From Sorangium cellulosum So0157-2 (GTDB lineage: Bacteria; Myxococcota_A; Polyangia; Polyangiales; Polyangiaceae): a DNA stretch of 64,000 nt. Below the pieces are notes generated by a model. It was not told the origin of the DNA and ran no database searches. It was given only the letters and a program-made list of their open reading frames with translations. Below are positions 33,792 to 44,257 of this stretch, one piece after another (positions within the stretch are counted from its first letter, which is position 1; each line of letters starts with the position of its first letter). The stretch covers positions 5,133,501 through 5,197,500 of the forward strand of contig NC_021658.1 in assembly GCF_000418325.1 (NCBI RefSeq), given 5' to 3'. The position numbers and the translations under genes were made by a program.

Positions 33792-35993
33792 ATGACCACG
33801 ACCAACGGACGACAGTCGGGGCGGGGGAATCCTGCAGATGAGGAGCTAGATCGGGTGACACGCGAATCGGGAGGCATGGCGAGCAGTGATGAGGCTGAGC
33901 TCGACGAGTCGCCGAGGCGGCTCGACGCGATCCTCCGCGCCCTCCCGGAGTCGGAGCTCAAGGGCCTCATCACGCGCATGGGGATCCGCATCGACGCGGC
34001 GAAGCGCATCGACGCGCCCTCTCAGGCGGCTCGAGCGCTCGTCGGCCTCCCCGACGTGCGCGATCCGTCGCGGCTCCCGACCGCCAGCCGGGAGCTGCTC
34101 CATCGCATCGCGGAGGCGGGCGGCGTGCTCGTCGTCCCCTCGCTCCCGGCCGGGCTCGAGCCGCTCATCGCGCGCGGCGTGGTCTACGCGCGCAAGACCG
34201 ACGAGGGCATCGAGCTCGTGCTCCCCGCGGCGTTCCTGGTCCAGCTGAAGAGCTGGGAGAGCGAGGACCCGCGGGCGATCCGGGCGCTGCTCGCGCAGGC
34301 GCCGTTCGAGACGATGAGCGCGATCGCGACGCACTACCTCGGCCGCCCGGCCACGCCGCCCATCGCGCTGTCCCTTGAGGTCGCCTGGGAGACGCTGAGC
34401 GATCCGGACCGGCTCCGCGAGGAGATCGATCGCCTCGCGCCGGTCGAGCGCCGCCTGCTCGAGGCGATCGAGTCCGTCGGCGGCGAGGTCGACACGCAGG
34501 AGCTGCTCGATCTGGAGCGGGAGCCGATGCGCCTCCGCAGCGCGAGCGGGGTGACGGCGAGCCGGCGCGGCGCTGGCTTCGCGCTCGAGCGCCGCGCCTT
34601 CCTCATCCCGATCCACCCGAACCGCCACGTCGTGCCGACCGAGGTCGCCGCCATCGTGGGCGCGGATCGCCGCCGGATGCGCGAGAAGCGGCGGGAGCAG
34701 ATCCGGTCGTTCGTCCTCGAGGAGGACCACGCCCCGCGGCGCGCCCGCTTCGCGTCGGATCCGGGGATGCTCTCCCTGGCGCTCGCCTATTGCGTGCGCG
34801 AGCCGGGGAGCGACGTGCGCCCCGGCGTCGGGACGCCGCGGTCGCTGCTCGTCCGGCTGGCGCAGCGCTTCGGGCGCGACGTCGAGAGCGTCGCGCTCGT
34901 CGCCGCGCTGTCGCGGGCGGTCGGGCTCTGGGACGCCTCGGCCGCGTCGCCGGCCACGCCGCCTGGCTCGCTCCAGGTGCAGGAGCTGACGCCGCTCCTG
35001 TTCACGACGTGGCGCCGCGGCGGCGCGTGGGATGAGGCGCGGGCCGAGCGGGAGGTGCTCCGGGTCGCGTCCGACAACCGCGACGCGAGCCCCATCGGCG
35101 CGCTCCGCGAGATGGTGCTCGACGCGCTGCACGACCTCGGCGAGGGCCGCTGGGTGCCGTGGCAGTCGCTGCAGGGCTACCTCGCGGCCGACGAGCGGAT
35201 CGCCGGGGTCGAGCGGCTCGTCCGCCGCTGGGCCGAGCGCGCCTCGGTCGAGGCGCCGGAGGTCCCCGAGATCACGCGGCGGATCGCGCTGGAGTCCCTG
35301 CCGGCGCTCGGGATCATCGACCTCGGCGGGGCCGAGGACGTGGCCAGCGCGGATCTGGCGCTCCGGCTCACGCCGCGCGGGCGGGCGCTGCTCGCGGGCT
35401 CGGCGCCGAGCTCGGACAACGGCAAGAGCAAGTTCGTGGAGGCGCACGCGCTGCGCGTCGGCGCGAGCGCCAAGGTCTCGGCCGTGCTCGGGCTCTCGGC
35501 CTTCGCGGAGATCGGGCGCGTCGGCGATCAGGTCGATCTCCTGCTCACCCCGCCGTCGATCGCGCGCGCGCTGTCCGTGGGGCTCGACAGCGACGCCTTG
35601 CGCTCGCGCATCGAGGCGGTCGCGCCGCTGCCGGACACCATCTCGCGCATGCTCATCCAGGCGAGCGTGGTCATCGGCAAGGCGAGCTTCGTCGGCGCCT
35701 CCGGCTTCCTCTGGATCGAGGATCCCGAGATCCGCGAGCTGCTCCGCACGCGGAGGCCAGCGGCCGAGATGTTCGTCGATCCGTCGCCCCCCTCGGGCCT
35801 GCTGATCGAGGCGGGGGTCGATCTGGAGCGCCTCATCCGGCGTTGCCGCGCGCTCGGCGTCGAGATCGAGGCCGATCTCGGCAACCTCAAGGCCACGCGG
35901 CAGACGCCGGCGCACGGCACCGAGGGGCCGCACCGGACCTCCTCGACGGCGAACATGCGCCGCTCCCGGACCCCGCCGGCGCGCACCCGCTGA
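33792..35993 (+). CDS. XPB/Ssl2 N-terminal-like (helicase-associated) domain protein, no motor
   Basis: 733 residues, soluble, largely helical. Residues of about 40-130 (RLDAILRALPESELKGLITR and LHRIAEAGG) and the block VLGLSAFAEIGRVGDQVDLLLTPPS...ASVVIGKASFVGASGFLWIEDPEIRELL resemble the helicase-associated XPB/Ssl2 N-terminal domain known from actinobacterial proteins. No Walker A, DEAD box or other helicase motif is present, so it is a stand-alone form. A winged-helix-like segment (LAPVERRLLEAIESVGGEVDTQELLDLE) suggests DNA contact. The C-terminus is a basic tail (RRSRTPPARTR). Function unknown; family assignment is moderate. Confidence 0.6.
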   Translation: MTTTNGRQSGRGNPADEELDRVTRESGGMASSDEAELDESPRRLDAILRALPESELKGLITRMGIRIDAAKRIDAPSQAARALVGLPDVRDPSRLPTASRELLHRIAEAGGVLVVPSLPAGLEPLIARGVVYARKTDEGIELVLPAAFLVQLKSWESEDPRAIRALLAQAPFETMSAIATHYLGRPATPPIALSLEVAWETLSDPDRLREEIDRLAPVERRLLEAIESVGGEVDTQELLDLEREPMRLRSASGVTASRRGAGFALERRAFLIPIHPNRHVVPTEVAAIVGADRRRMREKRREQIRSFVLEEDHAPRRARFASDPGMLSLALAYCVREPGSDVRPGVGTPRSLLVRLAQRFGRDVESVALVAALSRAVGLWDASAASPATPPGSLQVQELTPLLFTTWRRGGAWDEARAEREVLRVASDNRDASPIGALREMVLDALHDLGEGRWVPWQSLQGYLAADERIAGVERLVRRWAERASVEAPEVPEITRRIALESLPALGIIDLGGAEDVASADLALRLTPRGRALLAGSAPSSDNGKSKFVEAHALRVGASAKVSAVLGLSAFAEIGRVGDQVDLLLTPPSIARALSVGLDSDALRSRIEAVAPLPDTISRMLIQASVVIGKASFVGASGFLWIEDPEIRELLRTRRPAAEMFVDPSPPSGLLIEAGVDLERLIRRCRALGVEIEADLGNLKATRQTPAHGTEGPHRTSSTANMRRSRTPPARTR

Positions 35994-36277
35994 GCTCGCT
36001 GTCAACCTCCATCGACTTGGCGCGACCGCGGGTCGATGACGGTCCGGAGGCAGCGGCAGGGAGCGTCGGCGCCCGCTCGCCGCGGGTGCTGCGCCGGAGG
36101 GGTGTCGGGGCGATGCGCCCGCGGTGCGTCATGAGCGCAGGCAGGACCTGAGCCGCGCTCGCTTCCACCCCTTCCGCGCGCATATCCCACGTCGGAGGCA
36201 TTTTTTCGCAACGCTTTGCATTCCTGCGGCGTGAGGGGAATCGCTTCGGAGAAGCGCGACGTGTATACCTTAGCTCG

Positions 36278-38005
<1,728 letters not shown>

Positions 38006-38023
38006 CGCGCGCCCGCGCGCCGA

Positions 38024-38707
38024 TCACGCCGGCATCGCGGCCGGATCCCTCAGGATGGCGCCGGTGAAGCCCGGGCGCAGGTAGAAGCCGCGCGGCAGCG
38101 CCGCGATCAGCTCGCCGTCGCGCCCGAACGCGAGCGTCCTCGCGCGCCCGCTCGCGGCCTTCGGTCGCACCTGGAGCCAGCGCCCCGCGCGCGCGGTGAG
38201 CCCCTCGACGGCGCCGATGCCGATGAGCCCCATGAGATCCTCGAAGTCCGCGCGCAGCACGCGCTCCTGCGCCTCCGTCGGGCGCCAGAGCCGCGGGGCG
38301 CCCAGCCGCCGCTCCTCGCTCGGCACGCCCGGCGCGGCGACGATCGGCACCCAGAGCACGTGGGCCAGCTTCGCGCGGGCGCGCGACGTCTCCCACTCCG
38401 CGCGATCGGCGTCCGAGAGCGAGATCGAGCAGACGAACGTCGACTCCTGCGGCGCCCCGGCCCCGTCGACGGGGATCGTCTTCAGCTCGATGCCGAGGTG
38501 GGGGAAATCGGGCCTCGACGTCGAGCCGGCGGTCGCGCCGAGCGCGCGCTCGACGAGCGCGCCGGCGGCCCCCTTCGTGCGCACGCCGCCGCGGGGCACC
38601 GCGCGCCCGAGCGCGCGCGCCAGATCCGCGAGCGTCAGGCCGGCGAGCGCGGACGCCCGGCATCGGAGCTCGGCTTCGTCACGAGGCGGTTCCAGCACGG
38701 GGATCAA
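38024..38707 (-). CDS. mutH: DNA mismatch repair endonuclease MutH-like protein
   Basis: The 227-residue protein aligns by eye along its whole length with E. coli MutH (229 aa). Catalytic Asp67, Glu74, Lys76 lie in DFPHLGIELKTIPVD, matching DFAALGVELKTIPVD. Other shared blocks are TFVCSISL, WETSRARAKLAHVLWVPI, LGAPRLWRPTE and LPRGFYLRPGFTGAIL. MutH nicks the unmethylated strand at hemimethylated GATC during mismatch repair and needs Dam methylation; no dam gene is in the window. The TTG start at 38707 has AGGGCGG upstream; a GTG at 38698 is possible. Stand-alone in a non-gammaproteobacterial setting. A MutH/Sau3AI-type restriction nuclease is the alternative. Confidence 0.9.
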   Translation of the reverse strand: MIPVLEPPRDEAELRCRASALAGLTLADLARALGRAVPRGGVRTKGAAGALVERALGATAGSTSRPDFPHLGIELKTIPVDGAGAPQESTFVCSISLSDADRAEWETSRARAKLAHVLWVPIVAAPGVPSEERRLGAPRLWRPTEAQERVLRADFEDLMGLIGIGAVEGLTARAGRWLQVRPKAASGRARTLAFGRDGELIAALPRGFYLRPGFTGAILRDPAAMPA

Positions 38708-38926
38708 CGACGCCGCCCTTAGAGCATCGCGCGGCGCGACTCCAGCGATCCGACGCGCTCGAGATAGGTTGGCCGCCGGGGTGCGCCGGAACGTCGATGA
38801 GAATCGAGCAGCGCTGACCCGGGGGCCATGGCGGCCTTGATACGCGGCCCCCCCGAACGCGCCGCCAAGACAGAGCCTACCGCCTAAATCCCCCCTTGCG
38901 CCCACAGGATTCGTAGGAAAAAGACG

Positions 38927-41900
38927 TCAGGAATCTCCTGTATGATTTTTCCGGAATCCTCCGGCGCCGTGCCGCGGAGCCCGCACGTCGTCGAGCGGCC
39001 ACCGCATATCGGCGAGCTGGCCCGTGATGCGGAGGAGCATCTCGCGCAGGGACGACGCGGTCGCGCGGTCCTGCGGGTTATGTCGTAGACATGCGTACAT
39101 GAACGCCGCGATGTCGGCGGTCCTCGGGTCGTCGGCGAGGCGCTTGACCGGCGCGGGGAGCCCGTCGTGCGTGATGTGCGCCGTGATGAGGGCGACCTCG
39201 GTGGGCGCGTCGAACAGCGTCTTGCCGGTGAGGATCTCGTAGGCGAGGCAGCCGAAGCTGTAGATGTCGGCCGTGAGCGGGGTCGCGGTGGCCCCGGGCG
39301 GAACGACGCCCCAGATCTCGGGGGCGCCGTAGCAGCCGGTGGCGCAGCCGGGCCGGATGTGGCGGCCGGCCAGGCCGAAGTCGACGAGCACGGGCTCCCG
39401 CCCCCCGCGCAGGATCACGTTGGTCGGCTTGATGTCGAGGTGCCCGACGCCGACCGCGTGCATGGCCTCCAGCCCGGCGAGGATGCCGTCGAGCAGCGCC
39501 ACCGCGCTCCGCGAGGTGAGGCCCCGCGCGTCGAGCAGCTTGTCGCAGCGGATGCCCTCGATGAGCTCCATCACGAGGATCGGCTTCGGGCGGGCGCCCG
39601 CGTCGAACGTGACGAAGCGCGCGATGTTCGGGTGATCGGGCAGCGAGAGGAGCGCGCCCGCCTCCTCCCGGAACAGGCGGAGGAAGTCGGCCTCCGAGAC
39701 GCTCCGGGCCGCCGTGTGATCGTACTCGGGCACCTTCAGGGCGAAGCGCTCGGCCGACGGATCGTGCCGCTCCTCGGTGCGGGTGACGACGAACACCGTA
39801 CCCAGCGAGCCGCCGCCGAGCTGGCGGTGCACGTAGAAGCCGCCGAGCGTGCGGCGGCTCGGCAGCCACGCGGGCAGCGGCTGCTCGGAGCGGGCGACCC
39901 CGCCCGGCGCGCTCGGCCGCCGCACCGGGAGCTGCATGACGCGCGGCACGACGAGGGCGACCACGTCGGCGAGCGCGCCCGGGATGCTCGCGCGCGCGGC
40001 CGAGACGAGCGCCTCGACGGGCGCGGCGACGCTCGGCTCCGCGTCCGTTTCCTCCTGCAGCGCGACCTCGATCGCGAGGCGCAGCGGCTCGGCCGCGCCG
40101 GAGGGCGGGGAGGGCGGGTGGTCGCCGCAGCGGCGGCGGGCGCCGGCGGTCAGCTGCCCGAGGCGCGTCAGGGCGTCCTCCAGGGCGCTGAGCGGCGAGG
40201 CGTCCGCGTCGCCGTCGGCCGCCGCGGTGAGCGCGCTGAGCGCGCGGGCCGCGTTCATCGCCCCGAGCGCCCGCGCGAGGCGGGCGAGCGCGCCGCGCAC
40301 GATCTCGGTGCGCTGCGACGCGCCCGCCGGCAGCGCGGTGACGAGCGCGTCGAGGGCGGCGATGCGCTCGAGCGCCCAGCGCGCGCGCTCGGCCTCGGCG
40401 AGCTCCGCGTCGAGCGCCCCCTTCCGCGTCGACCGGAGCGACACCGCGGCGTCCTCGTCGTCCGGCGCGCGCGCGCCGCCCTCGCGCCCGCCGCGCGCGA
40501 ACCGCGCGTAGGCGCGCAGGAGCTGGGCGACGTCGGGGTGCATGCTCGCCTGGCCGAGCACGTCGAGGTCGTCCGGATCGCCGCCGCGCATCGCGGCGTG
40601 CAGGAAGATGTCGGCCGCGTCGGCCGCCCCCTCGCGCACGAGCGCGTCGAGGCCGCGGGCGACGGACGCGGCGATGGCGCGGCGGAGCGACGAGCCGCGG
40701 TCGGCGCGCAGCCGGTCGAGCAGCACGCCGATGGCGCCGGTCCAGCGGGAGAGCACGCGCGCCTTGAGCTCCGGCTCGCCGCCGAAATCGGTGCTCTCGC
40801 CGTCGATCAGGTGGATGAGCGCGCGGAGGTTGCGCTGGTGCACGGTCACGTGCAGCGGCGGCGAGGCGCCCGCGCCGGACCGCGCGGCGGACCCCTCGGC
40901 GCGGAGCAGCCACCGCGCGAGCCGCTCGTCGAGGTCGTCCAGCGAGGCGACGCCGGTCGAGTCCTCGCTCGGCCGGCGGCTCAGGAGCAGGAGGCCCTTC
41001 AGCAGGCCGGAGCCGAGCAGCTCGGCGTCGAGCTCGCGCACGAGCCCCACCGCGGCCCTGCGCGCGGCGGCGCTCTGCGCGTCGTCGAGGTCGCAGAGCT
41101 CGATCTCCTCGAGCGCGCCCACGACCTCGGCCGCCAGGGCGTACGCCTCGAGCGCGCGGCCGTGCGCCTCGCGCGGCCCGGTCTCGACGAACGCCGCGAC
41201 GGCGCCGTCGAGAGCGCCGCGCAGCAGCGCGACCCCGGCGCCGTCCATCGAGAGATCGCGGTGGACGACGCGCGCGAGCGCCGCGAGGCCGTCGTCGCGG
41301 ACGTGCGCGCTGGGCGGCGCCTCGATCGCGTCCTCGAGCGCGCGGGCGCACCGCGCCGCCGCGCGGGCGCCGAACGGCTCCCCGCGGCTCGTCACGCCGC
41401 GCAGGTCGCGCCGGAGCTCGACGATCGCCTCGGCCGTCGCCATCGGGGCCGCGCGCGCGATCTCGTCGAGCAACGCGTCGGCGGCCTCGGGCTCCGCGTC
41501 GGCCGCGACGGGGAACCCCCACACCATCGCCGTGGCGATGCCCGGGTCCTGCGCGAGCAGCGGGCTCCGGAGCAGCTCGACGGCGCGGCCGAGCGCGCCG
41601 TCCGGATCCACGGCGACGCTCGCGGCGAGCGACGCGGCGCCGCGCCGCCACTCGGTGGGGGAGAGATCGTGGGCGAGCAGGCCGCGCACCTCCTCGGCGA
41701 AGTCGGGCAGCACCCCCGCGAGCAGGCCGCGCGCCGCGGCGACGTGGCGCCAGACGAGCGGCTCGCGATCGGCGAGCAGCGTCTGCCACGCGAGCGCGAT
41801 CCCGTCGGCGCTGCGGTCGAGATCGCGCCGGCGCCCGTCGCTCACGTTGCGGAAGAGCCGGAGCGGGAGGTCGTCGCCCTGCATGGCCCGGCGGGTCGCC

Positions 41901-42481
41901 TCGCGGGCGGCGCGCTCGAGGAGGCGCGCGGCGAGGCGCCGCTCCGGCAGCGAGCCGGTCGAGGGCGCCGCGATCCAGTCGCGCGACAGCTCGCGCCGCG
42001 AGGCGAGCAGGAGCGCGAGCGGATCGACCGGGATGTCCGTGCCCGCGGGGAGCCAGAGCGAGAGCATCACGCGGGCGCGGATGCCCGCCCCGGAGAGGCC
42101 GCGGGCCGAGCCGGCCGCCATGCGCGTGGCGAGGGCGACGAACGTCGCCGCATTGCCGGCGTAGAGCTGGTTGAGCACGCGACGGCCGAGCTCCCGCCGC
42201 TCGGGCCCGAGCGGGAGCGCGCCGGCGATCTCGTAGAGCGCCACGCTCGCGGCGGCCGGCGCGAGCCAGCTCAGATCGTCGAGCAGCCCGTCGGCCATGG
42301 CGGTCTGGACGCTCCGGAGCAGGCCATCCGGGCTGAGGGAGTCGAGCGGCGTCGAGCCGTCGAGCGCGTCGACGAGGGCGAGCGAGGCGATCGTCTGCCG
42401 GAAGAGCGCGCGCCGGACGTTCGGGTCGTCGTGGGACGTGAGATCGACGAGCCCTTCGAGGTATTCCGCGCGCGGTCGCAT
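38927..42481 (-). CDS. Very large Ser/Thr kinase with about 880-residue helical N-terminal region
   Basis: 1184 residues. The first 880 are Ala/Arg/Leu-rich and helical, with repeated blocks of similar size, resembling a HEAT/Armadillo-like scaffold; no known domain identified. The C-terminal 300 residues are a protein kinase: LGGGSLGTVFVV P-loop, FALKVPEY, catalytic HLDIKPTNVIL (Arg of HRD replaced by Leu, Asp kept), VDFGLAGR, then GAPEIW in place of the usual APE. No membrane segment, so probably cytosolic. ATG 42481 is chosen; an in-frame ATG at 42553 has a stronger Shine-Dalgarno (GGGAGG) but the extra codons lack the gene's GC3 bias. Confidence 0.85.
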   Translation of the reverse strand: MRPRAEYLEGLVDLTSHDDPNVRRALFRQTIASLALVDALDGSTPLDSLSPDGLLRSVQTAMADGLLDDLSWLAPAAASVALYEIAGALPLGPERRELGRRVLNQLYAGNAATFVALATRMAAGSARGLSGAGIRARVMLSLWLPAGTDIPVDPLALLLASRRELSRDWIAAPSTGSLPERRLAARLLERAAREATRRAMQGDDLPLRLFRNVSDGRRRDLDRSADGIALAWQTLLADREPLVWRHVAAARGLLAGVLPDFAEEVRGLLAHDLSPTEWRRGAASLAASVAVDPDGALGRAVELLRSPLLAQDPGIATAMVWGFPVAADAEPEAADALLDEIARAAPMATAEAIVELRRDLRGVTSRGEPFGARAAARCARALEDAIEAPPSAHVRDDGLAALARVVHRDLSMDGAGVALLRGALDGAVAAFVETGPREAHGRALEAYALAAEVVGALEEIELCDLDDAQSAAARRAAVGLVRELDAELLGSGLLKGLLLLSRRPSEDSTGVASLDDLDERLARWLLRAEGSAARSGAGASPPLHVTVHQRNLRALIHLIDGESTDFGGEPELKARVLSRWTGAIGVLLDRLRADRGSSLRRAIAASVARGLDALVREGAADAADIFLHAAMRGGDPDDLDVLGQASMHPDVAQLLRAYARFARGGREGGARAPDDEDAAVSLRSTRKGALDAELAEAERARWALERIAALDALVTALPAGASQRTEIVRGALARLARALGAMNAARALSALTAAADGDADASPLSALEDALTRLGQLTAGARRRCGDHPPSPPSGAAEPLRLAIEVALQEETDAEPSVAAPVEALVSAARASIPGALADVVALVVPRVMQLPVRRPSAPGGVARSEQPLPAWLPSRRTLGGFYVHRQLGGGSLGTVFVVTRTEERHDPSAERFALKVPEYDHTAARSVSEADFLRLFREEAGALLSLPDHPNIARFVTFDAGARPKPILVMELIEGIRCDKLLDARGLTSRSAVALLDGILAGLEAMHAVGVGHLDIKPTNVILRGGREPVLVDFGLAGRHIRPGCATGCYGAPEIWGVVPPGATATPLTADIYSFGCLAYEILTGKTLFDAPTEVALITAHITHDGLPAPVKRLADDPRTADIAAFMYACLRHNPQDRATASSLREMLLRITGQLADMRWPLDDVRAPRHGAGGFRKNHTGDS

Positions 42482-42966
42482 CGACAGGTGGCGCAGTCTA
42501 GCGCGACGGCGCGCCGGCCCCCCTCCCACGCCGCCGCAATCCTCGCGCGTCATGGAACCTCCCACCTCGATCCGGAGCGCGCGCGCTCCGCCGGGCTCCG
42601 ATTGAGCCACCTCCCCCTACGATGATCGGACCGGCCTGGGGCGCGCCCTCGCCGCGTTTTCCGCTGCGCCGGCCGGGGTGACCACGTTGTGGACGAGGCC
42701 GGCGCGCCGGCGCCGTCGTCGCGCGACGCGCGGGTGGCCCGGGCTCTCTCGGGCCCGGCCGCCTGGGCCGCTGGCGGGCGCGACAGCGCGCTCGGCGCGC
42801 GCCGCGCGCTCGCCGAGGACGCAACGGGCGCGCTCGGTGCCGCCTGCGCGCGGGACGACGCGGGTCGAGCTTGTGGAAGTGAACCTCGAAGTGGGTTAAG
42901 CGGGACCGCGCGCGGAGCCCGCCGCCCTGCGCGTCCGTCGCGCGGGTGCCGCACCGAAGAGCTGGA
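42482..42966. other. Divergent intergenic region
   Basis: 485 bp between the large kinase (leftward) and the kynureninase-like gene (rightward). No gene found. It may contain an N-terminal extension of the kinase up to 42553. Confidence 0.35.
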
Positions 42967-44166
42967 ATGCAGGGAGACGTGGAACAGCAGGGCTTCTCGT
43001 TCGATCTCGGCGCGCTCCGCGCGGCGTACTCGCGCTTCCTCGCGCCCGCCGAGGGCGCGGCGCCGCGCATCCTGCTCACGGGCCACTCCCATCAGGCGTG
43101 GCCCGACGTGGCGCGCGACGCGCTCGCCGCGTGCTTCGACGACGCCGCGCGGCTCGTCGACGACAAGTGGGACGACGCGGTGTTCCCGAAGCGCGCGGCG
43201 GTCGGGGCGGCGATCCTGGAGCGGATGGGCTTCGATCGGGGCGACGACATCGCCTTCGGCCAGAACACGCACGAGCTCGCCTACCGGCTGATCTCGTCGC
43301 TCCCTCGGCGCGATCGTCCGCGGATCGTCACCACCGACGGCGAGTTCCACTCGCTCCGACGCCAGCTCGCGCGCCTCGGCGAGGACGGTGTCGAGATCGC
43401 GTGGGTGAGCGTCGAGCCGCGCCGCTCGCTCGCCGATCGGCTGCTCGCCGCGCTCGCGCCGGGCACCTCGATGCTCGCGATCTCGGCCGTGCTCTTCGAG
43501 AGCGCCACGGTGGTGCCGCGGCTCGACGAGATCGTCGCGCGCGCGGCCGAGATCGGCGCCGTCCCGCTCGTGGACGCCTACCACGCCTTCAACGTCGTCC
43601 CGATCGCGTGGGGGAGCGCGGCGCCTCACGTCTTCGCGGTCGCGGGCGGCTACAAGTACGCGGCGATGGGCGAGGGGCTCTGCTGGATGCGCGTCCCGCG
43701 CGGCTGCGCGCTGCGCCCGGCCTTCACCGGCTGGTTCGCCGACTTCGGCGCGCTCGCGGGCGGCGGCGGCGTCGGGTACGCGCCGGGGGGCGCGCGCTTC
43801 GCGGGCTCCACGTTCGACCCGTGCGCGCTCTACCGCGCCGCCGCCGTGCTCGAGCACTGGGATCGCTTCGGCCTCACCGTCCCGCGGCTGCGCGCGATCT
43901 CGCTGCGGCAGACCGGGCGCATCCTCGGCCACCTCGACGCCGCGGGCCGCGGCGGCGACGTCGTCTCGCCGCGCGAGCCCGAGCGGCGCGGCGGCTTCGT
44001 CGGGGTCCGCGCCGCGCGGGCGGGCGACGTCGTGCAGCGCCTCCGCGCGCGCGGCGTGCTCGTCGACGCGCGCCGCGACGTGGTCCGCATCGGCCCGGCG
44101 CCGTACCTCACCGACGCCGAGATCGACGCCGGCGTCGCCGCCCTCGTCGAGGAGCTCGACCGCTAG
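42967..44166 (+). CDS. Kynureninase-like PLP enzyme (aminotransferase class V fold)
   Basis: 399 residues of fold-type I. Landmarks: LLTGHSHQAWPDVARDAL at the N-terminus, FGQNTHELAYRL and VTTDGEFHSLRRQL for the phosphate/cofactor region, PLVDAYHAFNVVPI with the PLP-binding Asp, and FAVAGGYKYAAMGEGLCWM with the Schiff-base Lys. This set is typical of kynureninase and related beta-lyases, which act on L-kynurenine to give anthranilate and alanine. No other kynurenine-pathway gene is adjacent, so the exact substrate is not certain. ATG 42967 gives the N-terminus MQGDVEQQG; an upstream start at 42946 would add seven residues. Confidence 0.8.
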   Translation: MQGDVEQQGFSFDLGALRAAYSRFLAPAEGAAPRILLTGHSHQAWPDVARDALAACFDDAARLVDDKWDDAVFPKRAAVGAAILERMGFDRGDDIAFGQNTHELAYRLISSLPRRDRPRIVTTDGEFHSLRRQLARLGEDGVEIAWVSVEPRRSLADRLLAALAPGTSMLAISAVLFESATVVPRLDEIVARAAEIGAVPLVDAYHAFNVVPIAWGSAAPHVFAVAGGYKYAAMGEGLCWMRVPRGCALRPAFTGWFADFGALAGGGGVGYAPGGARFAGSTFDPCALYRAAAVLEHWDRFGLTVPRLRAISLRQTGRILGHLDAAGRGGDVVSPREPERRGGFVGVRAARAGDVVQRLRARGVLVDARRDVVRIGPAPYLTDAEIDAGVAALVEELDR

Positions 44167-44257
44167 CTCCGCCGCCGACGGACGCTCGTTCCATCTCGAA
44201 CCCATCGACCCCGCCTTCGCCTTGATCCCGGCGTAGAGGCCACGCTATTTTCTGAAT

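Noticed and set aside
38024..38707. Restriction-modification system based on the MutH-like nuclease
   Set aside because: No methyltransferase gene is nearby and the match is to MutH along the full length, including its C-terminal helix.
39167..42625. A 1152-codon plus-strand frame opposite the large kinase
   Set aside because: It mirrors the kinase gene codon for codon; Arg/Glu/Ala-rich; no domain.
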